DNA from: Diplolepis rosae
Taxonomy: Eukaryota; Arthropoda; Insecta; Hymenoptera; Diplolepididae
Assembly (NCBI GenBank): GCA_030998225.1
Contig: JAPYXD010000484.1
Location: forward strand, 6,386,001 to 6,450,000
Length of the DNA: 64,000 nt
Reading direction: 5' to 3'
The position numbers and the translations under genes were made by a program. This document shows, one piece after another, positions 22,861 to 33,395 of this stretch. The notes under the pieces are model-generated. The model was given only the letters and a program-made list of their open reading frames with translations, was not told the DNA's origin and did no database searches. Numbering within the stretch: position 1 is the first letter of the stretch; each line of letters begins with the position of its first letter.

Positions 22861-23527
22861 CACTTTTCAAATTCTTTAAATACATAAATATTTATAATTA
22901 TAAAATTTGGTTTTTCAGACTTTTTTTTTTTTTATATAATTACAAACATTTATGACCAGGCAGATCCATGTTAGTGCATTTTATTATACAAATTTTCAGT
23001 TATGTTGAAGTCGGATAATAAGGGAACTAGGTTTAGGAGCTTTCTAGAATTATTTTGACAGCGGTGCGAGGAGTCAGAAGGGTGGCGATGTAAACAACTT
23101 GAACTCGTTAAATGCCGTAAGAAGAAAAGGGGTAGTACCACTTCCTCGTGTTGGATTTAATTCTCTCCCACGACAGAAATAATTCTTACGCTCCTCTTTG
23201 TTTAGATCTGAGGTTTACCTGAGTTTACAGACACAACACCTGAAATTGTCCCTATTGTCCGACGAGTGTGCCTATCTTTTTTTTTATTTATAAAAATCGG
23301 GTTTTAAAAACAGAAATTCTGTTAAAGCAGAAATATAGTCACATCACTAGGTTAGTTTATGGCCTTAAGGTCACGTGACTATTAGGAAAAGAATTGTCGA
23401 TTTTAGTTTTTTCAACTTTATTCTTAAAATGACAAATATTCTGCACTGAAATTTTAACTTAGGATAGAAGACATACTAAGACACTAATAAAAATACTTCA
23501 ACTTATTCGCAAACATATTTTTATTTC
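22861..23527. other. No gene seen; F3 solo arm
   Basis: A single F3 arm (GGTCACGTGACTATTAGGAA, ~23370-23440) is present; its complete relative is at 58160. The GC-richer stretch 23040-23280 has no ORF. Confidence 0.5.
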
Positions 23528-23600
23528 GTAATCGGTTAGCGTGCCACTCCTGTAAAATGGAGACTACGAGTCAAATCCAGACTGAGGTAGATTTATTCTT
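23528..23600 (+). mobile_element. tRNA-derived SINE-like sequence S2, copy 1
   Basis: GTAATCGGTTAGCGTGCCA (A-box-like) and GAGTCAAATCCAGACTG (B-box-like) ~35 bases apart. It aligns without gaps to 29468-29540, which shows it is a mobile family and not a tRNA gene. Confidence 0.7.
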
Positions 23601-24280
23601 TTTATTTAATTATTTTTCTGAAAGAATAGACTTTAAAATGCGTTAAATAAAATCTTCAACATATGATAATTGTAGAATAATTAATACTTTACAAAAAAAA
23701 AAAACGTTAGGATAGAGTTCTAAGAGTCTTTTTAGCTAGTTACTTTATGAAGCTTAAAAAATATTTGATACATAAAATTTGAACCATATCATTTTTTAAT
23801 CTGAAAAGAGGTTTGAGTGAAGTTAAAGCATTTGATCTAATGTATCAATAGTTAAATTATCATGTATTGGCATGGAAACAGCTTCCTTCAAATGTGTTTT
23901 AAAATTCATACTTATCTTTCTAACGGTTTTAATCCCACCATTTCTCTTCGGATTCGGTAAAGAATAAAATTGAGTCTCTTGACTCGGTCGGTATTGTAGT
24001 GAATACTTATTGATTACTCAATCCAGGAGAAAGTAAACAACGAGATCTGTTTTAGTATGTCCTTAATTATATTTTTAAATTCCAGCGCAAAATATTTATC
24101 TTAAAAAAAAGTTGCTGAAACATAATTTGATAAATTTTTGCTTAACAGCCACATGTTCAATCTGATACATAACCTAAAATAACCAGTTTGCTGTCCTGAG
24201 GAAAAAAAACAGTGAAACCTATCTTAGCTTATACATATACATATGAAAGTCAATGCAATTTGTAACACGTAATCAATCGC
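23601..24280. other. No gene seen
   Basis: AT-rich spacer without supported features. Confidence 0.5.
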
Positions 24281-25280
24281 AGACTGAGAGACTTTTCGTT
24301 AAAGTAAATCATAAAAAAGAATTATGTTTTAGTATGATATCGTTTCAAAATGAAGCAAACAGGGTTTACGTATCAGAAATTAATATAGTGCTTTTCAAGC
24401 GGCGAAGTTAATATTTTCGTTTAAATAAATGGAATATATGTTCTACTAACTGTTATGAAATCCATATGAAAGCTATATTAAAAATCACTCATTCCACCAA
24501 AAGGTTTGACCTTCAGAAGTGACGGCTCCGGATTATGAATCCTTGTGTCTTTTTCTAACGCGTGCAAAACAAGAGGAAAATAAAGGGGGGCTTTGGCACT
24601 GAGAAGAGGGGAGGTTTCAGTGGAAACACATACACAAATATTACTATCATTCCTTATTTATGTTCACATATTTAAGTATGCAGTGATACACTATTTATAA
24701 TCGCACACGCTTGAATTAAATTTCAGAATCGCTTTTTGGGTTCGAACCCTGTCGCTAGGTTTCTGGCAAGTTTATATTCATAATATGAATTTCTCAAATA
24801 TGCTTTCCAGGTTAATATTCATTGTTCGACTTTTTAGAATTATTTTTAGAAACCTTAGTAATCATATCATTTTTTCGTATTCTAAAGTTTTCGAATGAAG
24901 GTTCATAATATTTGGTATTTAAAATACTACGCTGAGAAAAAAATGCTATTGAATCAAAAGCATTTCTTTCCAAAAGCATGTATACTATTAATTCATAAAA
25001 ATGTACTACAAGAACCAATAAATATATTACTAATTCTATAGCATATTGATTTGAATCCATTATATATATGCTTTTGGAAAGAAATGCTTTTGATTTAATA
25101 GCATTATTTTCTCAGTGTAATTTTTCTTCTACACGTTTTAAAGACTGTTATCGTATATTGAATTTCGATGCCATAATTAGAATAAGTGTAATAAAACCTC
25201 GGCTTTTCCCATTTTGAAACAATATTATACTAAATCTTCATTCAATTTTATCATTTACTCTAACAAAAAGTCTCTCAGTG
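24281..25280. mobile_element. TIR transposon copy 2 (CACTGAGA... ends), inverted
   Basis: Starts GACTGAGAGACTTTTCGTTA and ends TAACAAAAAGTCTCTCAGTG. It is the reverse complement of 3377-4313 over most of its length, including GGGTTCGAACCC and CTTCAGAAGTGACGGCT, with different internal deletions, and it has received the MITE at 24928. Confidence 0.85.
24928..25119. mobile_element. 192 bp MITE nested in the TIR transposon
   Basis: Left GCTGAGAAAAAAATGCTATT and AAAAGCATTTCTTTCCAAAA; right is the complement, ending AATAGCATTATTTTCTCAGT. Long TIRs of ~55 bp. Being nested, it is younger than its host element. Confidence 0.9.
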
Positions 25281-25456
25281 CATGTGTGAAAATATGAATC
25301 ATCAGGTAGGTATTCATTGGTCCGGAATCTTACTTTGCCGAAAAAATACAGATTGTACTACAATAGAAATGGGAACATATAAAATTACTTGAATAATATT
25401 TAGATAGCTGGATATTTTTGTGTCCCGTTGCCAATCTATCCAATACAGCTCTAAAG

Positions 25457-25675
25457 CACGGAGAAAAATGGATGTTCAACTATGGGGCAGCCATCTTATA
25501 TGTTCAATTGTATTATCTAAATGTTCAACTGTAATATCCAAGATATTAATCTCTGCATATTTTAACATCTTAGATATTACAGCTGAATATTTAGATATTA
25601 CAACTAAATATATAAGATGGCTGTCCCATAGTTAAACATCTAGATGTTAATTCTAAACATCCACTTTTCTCTGTG
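25457..25675. mobile_element. 219 bp MITE (CACGGAGAAAAATGGATGTT ends)
   Basis: The right end is AACATCCACTTTTCTCTGTG. The interior holds repeated ATATT/AGATGTT words and an inner inverted pair, CAGCCATCTTATAT and ATATAAGATGGCTG. Confidence 0.88.
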
Positions 25676-25904
25676 AGCAAATGAGCTTTTTGTCTGTTAA
25701 TAATTTATTTTGGAATTAATTCTCTAGAGGTGCCAGATTCATTTTCTGTGGAAAATATACTAAGTATTGTTTAATATGTAAAATGTAATTTAGAAAAGAA
25801 AATCATAAAATTGGGAAATAAAAAATACGAGCCTGTAGAGCTTATCAAAATACATTTTTTGTATGTTTAGAATATATTTGAATGAAATACTTCAAAATAA
25901 AAAA

Positions 25905-27450
25905 TAAAATGACGAATATTTTAATAGCTTGAAATTAAAGTTGTTTAAAACATAAATCAGAATTACTGAGCAAATACTGCTCGAAATGTTTTAAATTTTG
26001 TATATGTAATCCTCCAGAAAACTATTTTTTGATAGAACTGCTGGTTTGATCATAAAATTGAAATTTTTAGATTCTCATCCTAAGTGAGAAGGTACTAGTA
26101 TTGTGTTAATCACCTGCTTAAAATTACCTCTTTTAGAACACCGAATTGCGCGCTGAATTTTGTGAGCGAAGCAGGGAATGAGAACCTACTGTGGTTCGAT
26201 CGCTTTCGGACTTTGCGGAAAACTTCTATCAACATAGGCGAACAACTTTATCGCTTGAAGTTTTTACATTCTCATCATGGATGAGAAGGTATTGGTTTTA
26301 TGTGAAAAATGACTTGAAATTTTTATCAAATCTTTACGTTTTGAGACCCCCTGAGTCAGAAAAAATGGTTTTTACGAAAGTGTCTGTCTGTAGTAGGTCG
26401 TGTGCGGCATAACTCTCGATAGAATCATCAGATTGAATTGAGCTTTGGTACAATTTATCGGAGCCGAAAAAGTAAGGACAAGTTCGTTAACCAGCCACAT
26501 CCAATCAAAATTGAGGGGTTGAGCATTACTTTTGTTTTTGTAAATAATTTTTTGAAAAAATCAAAAATTTCAATACTGGTTTTAGATAGTGCTCATAAAT
26601 CTCTAAAAATTATCCCGATAACATTTTTTGATAAAATCAAAATTAGAAATGTTACAGCATATTCAAATTCGAAAAAAGTTAATATCAAAATTCCATTTTC
26701 CAGTTAAATTATACGAGATACGAAAAAACGTTATTATACAATATTATTTTCTACATAAAGACCTACAAATTTGAATTGTAACATTTTTTCATAAGATGCA
26801 TATTTGTTTTTTAATTCAAAAATAATCTATTGAAAATCCAAAATTCAATTTTTTAACAATAATATGTGAAATACGAAAAAAACGTAAGAATACAAAGTTG
26901 TTCGTTTCAAAAAGAAAGTCTACAAATTCCATTTTTTAGACAAAATATGTGAAATACAAAAGAAACGTTTAAATGGAAAATTGTTTGCCTAAATGAGGTC
27001 TACAAATTCTGATAAAGAAATTTCGGGACAGGATGTATATTTTATGTTTTGATTTTTAATATTGAAAAAATTCGATTTTTTTCACCAAAATATGTGAGAT
27101 ACGAAATAAGCGTTGTTCTGCAAAATCGTTTCCTTAAATAAAGTCTACGATTGTTTTTCCTTTTTAGATATGTGGAAGAAAGTAAATTCTTTTAATCATG
27201 TAATTTATTAAAAAGTTATACTGAAATGTATACAGAAAATCGAGCGCGAAGCGCGAGTGTCATGATGAGAATGTGTTCCTTAAGGCAAATTTATTTATCT
27301 TTTTGAAAGAATTTTCGGCTTCGGTAATGTATTCTTGGTTACATATGCAAAATTCAAAACATTTCGAGTAGTATTTACTCAGAAATCCTGATTTATATTT
27401 AAAAAAATTTTAATTTCATGTTATTAAAATATTCGTTATATTATTTTCCA
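25905..27450. mobile_element. Composite element with ~105 bp inverted arms
   Basis: Arms 25905-26010 and 27340-27445 are reverse complements (ACGAATATTTTAATAGC; GCTCGAAATGTTTTAAATTT). Inside is a repeat that begins TTCTCATCCTAAGTGAGAAG (26072) and again TTCTCATCATGGATGAGAAG (26270), carries GTGTCTGTCTGTAG and GGCATAACTCTCGATAGAAT, three diverged ~75 bp subrepeats with AAATACGAAAAAAACG words (26700-27140), and ends GAGCGCGAAGCGCGAGT (27240). No coding region is supported. Confidence 0.65.
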
Positions 27451-27540
27451 TTCTATAAGTAATTATTATTCAAAACATGCAAATTGTTAATAAAATTCAG
27501 TAGAATTATGAGTAATAGTATATTGTGAAACTATGAAAAA

Positions 27541-27620
27541 AAACGTTTATTTTGCGAGTGTGAAGTTTGATGCTTGAGCAAAGCGCAGGCAACGATTGCA
27601 CGAGTAAAATAAATGTTTTT
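27541..27620 (-). repeat. Hairpin repeat R1
   Basis: ACGTTTATTTTGCGAGTGTG ... CACGAGTAAAATAAATGTTT: terminal TTTATTTT/AAAATAAA stems flank a GAGCAAAGCGC core. Inverted relative to the copies at 28501 and 45111. Confidence 0.8.
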
Positions 27621-27683
27621 TTATAACACATGCACAAAACGTCCTTCTTTTTGTACTGGAAAGTATGCCAAAAGTGACACCTT

Positions 27684-28325
27684 TAAGGTAGTATGATCAC
27701 GAAAATTATACCTCAGGCAAAAATAGATAAGTTTGATTTCAAGAATAGCAATATTATTTTTGAAGGGCTAATTTGAAAGAGAAAAGATTATTTTTTATGA
27801 AAAAAATTTGAAACACAAAAAAATAATGTTATGCATAAATTTTATTTTTGCCCAAACTTATTTTCTTATCGCTTCGAGACGCATTTTTTAAAATGATGCG
27901 ATTCTAATAAATAACGGTTCATTTTTTTAGAAAAAAGATTCTCTACAACTTGACCGTTTCCTATTTTTGAAATTGAATTAATTATTATCAAATACAGCAA
28001 TTTGTTTATAAAAATTTTGTTTTTTTATAATTTCAGCCATTAAAGAATTCATTTTCAAAAATTGGAAACCGTCAAGTTGTAGAGAATCTTTTTCCTAAAA
28101 AAATGAACCGTGATTTATTAGAATCGCATCATTTTTAAAAATTTGGCTCGAAGCGATTAGAAAATAAGTTTGGGCAAAAATAAAATTGATTAATAACATT
28201 ATTTTTTTCATGAAAAATAATCTTTTCTCTCTCAAATTAGCCCTTTAATAATAATATTGCTATTCTTGAAAGCAAAATTATCTATTTTTGCCTGAGGTCT
28301 AATTTTCGTGATCGTACTACCTTAA
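27684..28325. mobile_element. ~640 bp near-perfect palindrome P1
   Basis: From TTAAGGTAGTATGATCACGA to TCGTGATCGTACTACCTTAA. Arms of ~290 bp pair with few mismatches around a ~60 bp centre (AATTATTATCAAATACAGCA and neighbours). The same centre and arm tips occur in the palindrome at 47453-48116. A transcript would form a very long hairpin. Confidence 0.93.
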
Positions 28326-29130
28326 GTAATACGTGAGGAAAAAAAGTACTGTGCATGCGTAAATCAACTATAGTTTCCGTTTGAAACACTAGTTACTTTT
28401 TCTACGAGCAGGTCATAAAATGCATTTTATTGCCCTCTGCGGGGCAACCAAATCCATTTTTTGGTCCCCCAGTAGAAAAAAAATCGTAGGCAACACGAAA
28501 AGAACATTTATTTTACTCGTGTGATTGTTGCCCTCGTTTTGATCGGGCATTAAACTTTACACTCACAAAATAAACTTTTTTCCCTTAGTTGCACTATATA
28601 CTATTTTCGCATACTTTTTTAACACGCTAGTCACTTTTGCGCATACTTTTTGAAACTTGAAACTAAATTATGTCTTTTTTTGTTTCGAGGGGCTTCGCTC
28701 TGGACCCCAGGCCCCCCCTCCACAACCTCAATCTGCGCACTTGACTCCAATCGGACTATCTGCATTTGTTATAAAGTAGTATGTGACACCCGTGCAAAAA
28801 AAGCGGACATCGACAAAGGTTATAAAGTTGAGATCACTCGACTACTGCTCGTACCACAGGTGGCACTTGCCTTCGGTTTGTGCGCTGCATGGTACTCGCT
28901 TTCGTCTTGTGCTGCCAACTTCACAACCTTCATCAGAAGTCCTGCTTTTAGCACTTGTATCAAAATGTACTATTTTCGACTTGCGGGTCATAAAATGCAT
29001 TTTATTTTCCCCTGCGGGGCAAACAAATATATTTTTGGGCCTCGCAGCAGAAAAAAATCGTGTGCGACACGGCAAAGTTTGTTGGAGAGTTGTTCCGGTT
29101 AAGTGTTAAACAGTTATGTTTTTTTTTTTT
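28326..29130. repeat. Repeat block with R1 and a twice-repeated GC-rich module
   Basis: R1 copy at 28501-28580. The module CATTTTATTGCCCTCTGCGGGG followed by GCAGTAG/GCAGCAG-AAAAAAATCG occurs at ~28418-28490 and again at ~28993-29055, with a third partial copy at ~30150-30185. Overlapping ORFs at 28650-29102 and 28783-29109 arise from this repeat and have no recognised domain. Confidence 0.6.
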
Positions 29131-29416
29131 TTTAAATCTTACGCTTGCAATTTATGTAGAAAGTCGTCATTTTTTCGAAACTTAACTTCAAACCGGAAAT
29201 AAGGCATTTACGAACGTTACTGTATTTGGTAAGAATTCGTATTAAATTTGTTGTAATTTATATAGTTCTACTAGACTTTAATAACATTTTGCATGTCAGA
29301 AATATGAATTAAATGTCAAGAAATCAAGTAAAAAAATGTCTTACTTAGTACCACTCAAAAACAATTCTTTTAACATCTGGGTTCATTAATAAATTCAGTA
29401 TCGAATTTTACAGTTC

Positions 29417-29559
29417 CTCCAGACAATTCTTGAAGAAGGACAAAACATCTACTGGATCCCTTGGTGACGTAATTGTTTAGTGCACTACTTATGTAAAATA
29501 AAGACCCCAGATTAAATCCAGATTGAGGTAGATGTTTTCTCCTTCAATAATTGTCCGGA
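29417..29559 (+). mobile_element. S2 SINE-like copy 2 held in a 32 bp inverted repeat
   Basis: Outer arms GACAATTCTTGAAGAAGGAC...AAAACATCTAC (29417-29451) and GTAGATGTTTTCTCCTTCAA (29528-29559) are complementary at all but about three positions. The tRNA-like centre (29468-29527; GTAATTGTTTAGTGCAC, AGATTAAATCCAG) aligns gap-free to 23528-23600. Confidence 0.75.
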
Positions 29560-30422
29560 AGAGACGTAAAATTCGATTCTGAATCAGTAAGTTTCGCTTA
29601 TTTAGATTTAGAGAGCATTTAATAATTCTGCTCATACATCACAATGTATTTTCCATTCAAGACTTATCTGGCGCTTCTAGCGATTTAGTTACAAATGAAA
29701 TATTTAACGGACCATGAACTTTCCTCAATGTTTGACATATAGCGTCATAAAAGATTATTATGTTAAAATCATGTTTACTAGTGGGGTATTTTCCGATGTC
29801 AGTAAATTGTGGGTAATCTCAGGTTTTGCATTTATTTGTCAAAAAATAGTATATTGTGTAACAAGTGTGGGAACCATGCAATTACAGACAATTATAAAAT
29901 GTGCAGCCCAAGTCCGAAGGGCGAGACGTTTTCGTAAACAAGCCGCAGACAAATGCTACAAACTTCACAATTGTCTATAATTGCATTCTTCCCTCATTTG
30001 TTAAACATAATATTCTTTTTAAAAATTAAAAAAAATATTCCACTTACCATGGAAGTACGTGGGAAGTTGTAGGAAATGTAATTTTTGCTTGAAGTGCGTA
30101 TGTACAACAGTAATAAAATAGTATATTTTCTATTAGCGGGTCATAAAGTGGATTTTATTGCCCCGCGCGGGGAAATAAATCTCTTTTTTGCTATGATTTT
30201 TCAGACTAGTTCTCAGTAATATTTTCTGACAAATTTTCGTCATTCATCACTATTTATTAATTTTATGAACAAATTATTCAAACAAATGTACATTTTAGGC
30301 GTTTGTAAACAGAAAACAATCGTTCTTTTTTCTGGGCATGTTGAAAGTATACTGCCATAATTATTTTGTAGTGAATTTTGTTCATATAATTTCATTTATT
30401 TTAAATATTATTCTGAACCTCG
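29560..30422. other. No gene seen; short inverted pair
   Basis: ATGCAATTACAGACAATTAT at ~29876 and its near complement at ~29970 form a small stem-loop of ~115 bp, inside an 88-codon ORF (29714-29980) that is otherwise unremarkable. Confidence 0.45.
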
Positions 30423-30449
30423 TTTTTTTTTTTTTTTTTTTTTTTTTTT
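30423..30449. repeat. Poly-T tract (27 T)
   Basis: Uninterrupted T run; could mark the poly(A) tail of a minus-strand retroposon, but no body is recognisable on its left side. Confidence 0.7.
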
Positions 30450-32419
30450 AATCTCTTCCTACTGTGGACCGTAGTAAGAGCCTTAGCAGTAATTCTTATT
30501 ACAGTATTTAATCGACGTCAATGATGGAGAGTAATAAATAAATTAATATAATCAACGATCAGATATAAAACTATTATTAATATAAATAAATGCAATCACA
30601 TAATATAAAAATAATTCAATCATTTCATACGTACAAAAGGATTTCTATTTTTATGGCAAAAAAAACGAAATATAATCATCGCTGAGATTCTGTCATTCTG
30701 TGAGTTTATTTTAATTCTTCGAATTTTCTTTAACAAACTACATTTGTAAAACATTAAATACATCGTTTCTTTTATTTTTTCGCAACTTTTTCTTCCACCG
30801 TTTTTCATGTGTACTTCTGTTTCTATTTCAAAAGGTTTCACTTGATCTATCATTATATCACAAATTCTGTTGAAAATTATAAGTGACTTTTATTTTTTTT
30901 TTTTTTTTAATTTAGAAAGATATCAATTATCTATTAGATAATACACAAAGCATAATCCTATGTTTGCCAACTTTTAATCCTACTACTTCTGCAAATTTGA
31001 AACAATGGAAAGTTTTAGGAATCAGGAACTCCCTGAATGTCAGACTCAGTCATGATTTATTTCGTCTTGTTTGTCATAAAAACGGCAAAAAGTTTTTTAC
31101 ATAATGAATGATTAAATTATTTTTATATTCTGTGATTGAATCTATTTATTCATCAGTTTTTTTCGACAAAAACGTAACTTTCTCCTATGAATCCATTGAA
31201 ACCAAAATCTCAATTTTTACAAAAATTAAATTTGTTTATTTTCCTTCAGGATGGCAATAATATTTTAGATAAAATTTTTATGGAATTTTTAAAAATTCGA
31301 AGATTTCAATATGTAGGGCGTTAGTTTGTATTACGTTGTCGAATGTCGTGTCTGTGATATTGTTCTACGTTGTTATTGATGGTGTAATTATAAAAGTAGA
31401 AGTTTTGAAGAAATTAGCAATTTAGGGATTCTCTGATATACAAAAGAGCTGAATTCTGGACATGATTACAGTCTAATTCATTCGAGCTTTAATATTCACG
31501 GTTTTTGTGATGAAATTGACAAATGCTCTTTTCTTAATTGATTAAATCTTATTAGTTTCTTTTTGGTTGATTTTTTAATTATAAACTGAAAAGTAATATT
31601 TTTCACTCTAAATACTGGAATTTTTAGATTTGGATTCAAAGTGTGTTAAATATTTTGAAAATAATAAGTCTTTGAATACAAGAATAAGTTTCACAGGTTT
31701 TTTTTAAGGTAATTAATGTTGAAGCTCAAATGTTTACCAGGAAGGGTTTCGAAGCATTCTGCATTTAAAGAAAAAGTTACATTCACATTACACATTGTTA
31801 TTTGTTCGTGGAAATTATTGGAATAATATAATACGATTCGTCTGTGATTGGGAATTACAAGCAATTTTCCAAGTTTAAAGAATCTGTCAGGGGTTAAAAT
31901 ATGTCATTTTAGTTGCCTATTAACTATCCTTTTTTGTAGTGATTATAGTAAAAACTATTTAACACTAGAACTGCTGGGGCAAATATTTAAAAAAATCCAT
32001 TTTCAAAACTTAACTCAAATCGTTTAATATTGTGTTTGCGCACATTTTTTTATTCACCACTTCTTTTAGCTTCTTTGCATTTGAATACCAAAAATATGCA
32101 GATTTTCATTATTTCTGAAATAAGTCCACGTGGATGGCCCTTAATAATTTTCCTTATTTCGAAACTTGTTAATTTATCAAGTATTCAATATTGAAATATT
32201 TTTATGTGTAATGTCATATTTTTTTGGAGCAAATTATTCAATTTTCCAGGTACAAAATGTATCCTTAGATAGTTCTAGCGTTAGAAGGTAAAAAAACGAC
32301 GTGGGTATATCGATTCTCAATTCACTTGATTATATTTTCAAAAGGAGAATTCTGTAGTTTTTTTTTAATGAGAAATGATATAAAGAAACAGTGCCAATTT
32401 GAAAATTGAGAGAATGGCA
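30450..32419. other. No gene seen, ~2 kb AT-rich
   Basis: Includes a second T-rich run at ~30892-30909. The 77-codon minus ORF at 30620-30853 is Lys-rich and unconvincing. Nothing else supported. Confidence 0.5.
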
Positions 32420-32532
32420 CTATTGGCAGACTGCAGAAAGGCAGAGGGGATAAACAAAACGATCGAGGCGTTCATGGTGGTGAAAATGCTAAAAGGCGTC
32501 GTAGAAGCGTAGCATAGTCTGCATAGTAGGTA

Positions 32533-32600
32533 TCCTGATACGCGACTAGTGATCCTCCGATAATGTAGGCAGTGACAAAAATTTCAAACTCAACTAATTA
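32533..32600. repeat. Element end 'TIR-b', copy 1
   Basis: TGATACGCGACTAGTGATCC followed by TCCGATAATGTAGGCAGTGA. The inverted partner is at 36165-36220 and a third copy at 53525-53600. Its pairing with 36220 crosses, rather than nests in, the THAP element, implying rearrangement. Confidence 0.8.
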
Positions 32601-32680
32601 ATTTGAAATCATTTACAGCCGCAAGGCTGAGCCACTAGGCGATATAAGGAGATCTTCCTGTGGAGAAGGAGATGTCGGAC

Positions 32681-32751
32681 GCCTGTGTAGCTCAGTGGTA
32701 GAGCAGTCGACCGGCAATCGAAAGACCTGGGCTCGAATCCCAGCGCAGTCG
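32681..32751 (+). tRNA. tRNA-like sequence (pseudo-tRNA or SINE head)
   Basis: A cloverleaf can be drawn: acceptor GCCTGTG with CGCAGTC (one C-T mismatch, one G-T), D arm GCTC/GAGC in TAGCTCAGTGGTAGAGC, and T arm CTGGG-CTCGAAT-CCCAG. The anticodon arm is TCGA-CCGGCAA-TCGA: the triplet at 34-36 would be GGC, but position 33 is C instead of the invariant T and pair 27-43 is G-A. A GGC anticodon is not used by eukaryotic tRNA-Ala genes. With its place inside a transposon remnant, a tRNA-derived mobile sequence is more likely than a functional gene. Complementary flanks CTTCCTGTGGA (32654) and TCCACAGAAAG (32766) enclose it. Confidence 0.5.
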
Positions 32752-32833
32752 AAAGCGTCATTTTTTCCACAGAAAGATTTTCAAATTCTTTAAATACTGT
32801 TGTAAATATTGAATATTATTGTTTATTTCTACA

Positions 32834-33155
32834 ATGGTTAGTAGTTGTTGTGTATTTAATTGTAAAAATACACACGAAAATAGTACGTGTGAATTTTACA
32901 AATTCCCTAGACATGCTTACAAAAAAAATCAAAAGGAAAAGTGGATTGCTGCTGTACAGCGAGTTCAGTAAGATACCATAACCAAACTTTTAGTCAGCGG
33001 CAATGCCTTCAATACAATACTTGTGTATTTACATTTAGACGTTTTTTTCTAGCCCGAATGGATCTAAATGGATTTTAAAACCACATCATGTTATATGCAG
33101 TGAGCATTTTGTCGGGTATAAAAAATCAGATTGTTATTTACATTTTAATAACCTA
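32834..33155 (+). pseudogene. THAP domain, two exons, transposase remnant
   Basis: Exon 1 (32834-32967) begins MVSSCCVFNCKN and continues CEFYKFP with KWIAAVQRV; exon 2 (33053-33155) follows a TTTTTTTCTAG acceptor in the matching phase and gives WILKPHHVICSEHF. This is a complete C2CH THAP signature (C-x4-C at the N-terminus, C-x2-H near the end) with the AVxR and FP landmarks. After YKNQI the frame stops at 33153-33155, so only the DNA-binding domain of a P-element-type protein remains. The intron is 85 bp. Confidence 0.85.
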
Positions 33156-33395
33156 AAATGACGCAGTGAAAATTAATAGTTACACTAGAAAATTTTACTT
33201 ACTTTCAGTTTTCTATTCCCCACGTATTTAAAAACATTATTATTCTCTTTTTCAAACTTATTACTTTTATTTATACGAGCTTTTATTAAAAATCTCATAA
33301 AAGCTGAACCTTTATCAATGTTATTCTTCCGACGCTTTCGAACGCTTTCACCGAGAGCGGCGCACCTGTCTTTCTGCAGTCGGCCAATAATCTTT

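Larger units (their letters stand above)
32420..33395 (+). mobile_element. P-element-like remnant with THAP exons
   Basis: Left end TATTGGCAGACTGCAGAAAG and right end CTTTCTGCAGTCGGCCAATA are inverted partners at ~32420 and ~33370-33395. Inside are a tRNA-like sequence and a spliced THAP domain in the expected orientation. The rest of a P-type transposase is absent, so the copy is non-autonomous. Confidence 0.7.

Noticed and set aside
28650..29109. Overlapping 150- and 108-codon ORFs
   Set aside because: Fall in a GC-rich dispersed repeat whose module recurs at 28418 and 30150; no conserved domain.
32681..32751. Functional tRNA-Ala gene
   Set aside because: Missing T33, unusual GGC anticodon, mismatches in acceptor and anticodon stems, and transposon context; kept only as tRNA-like.
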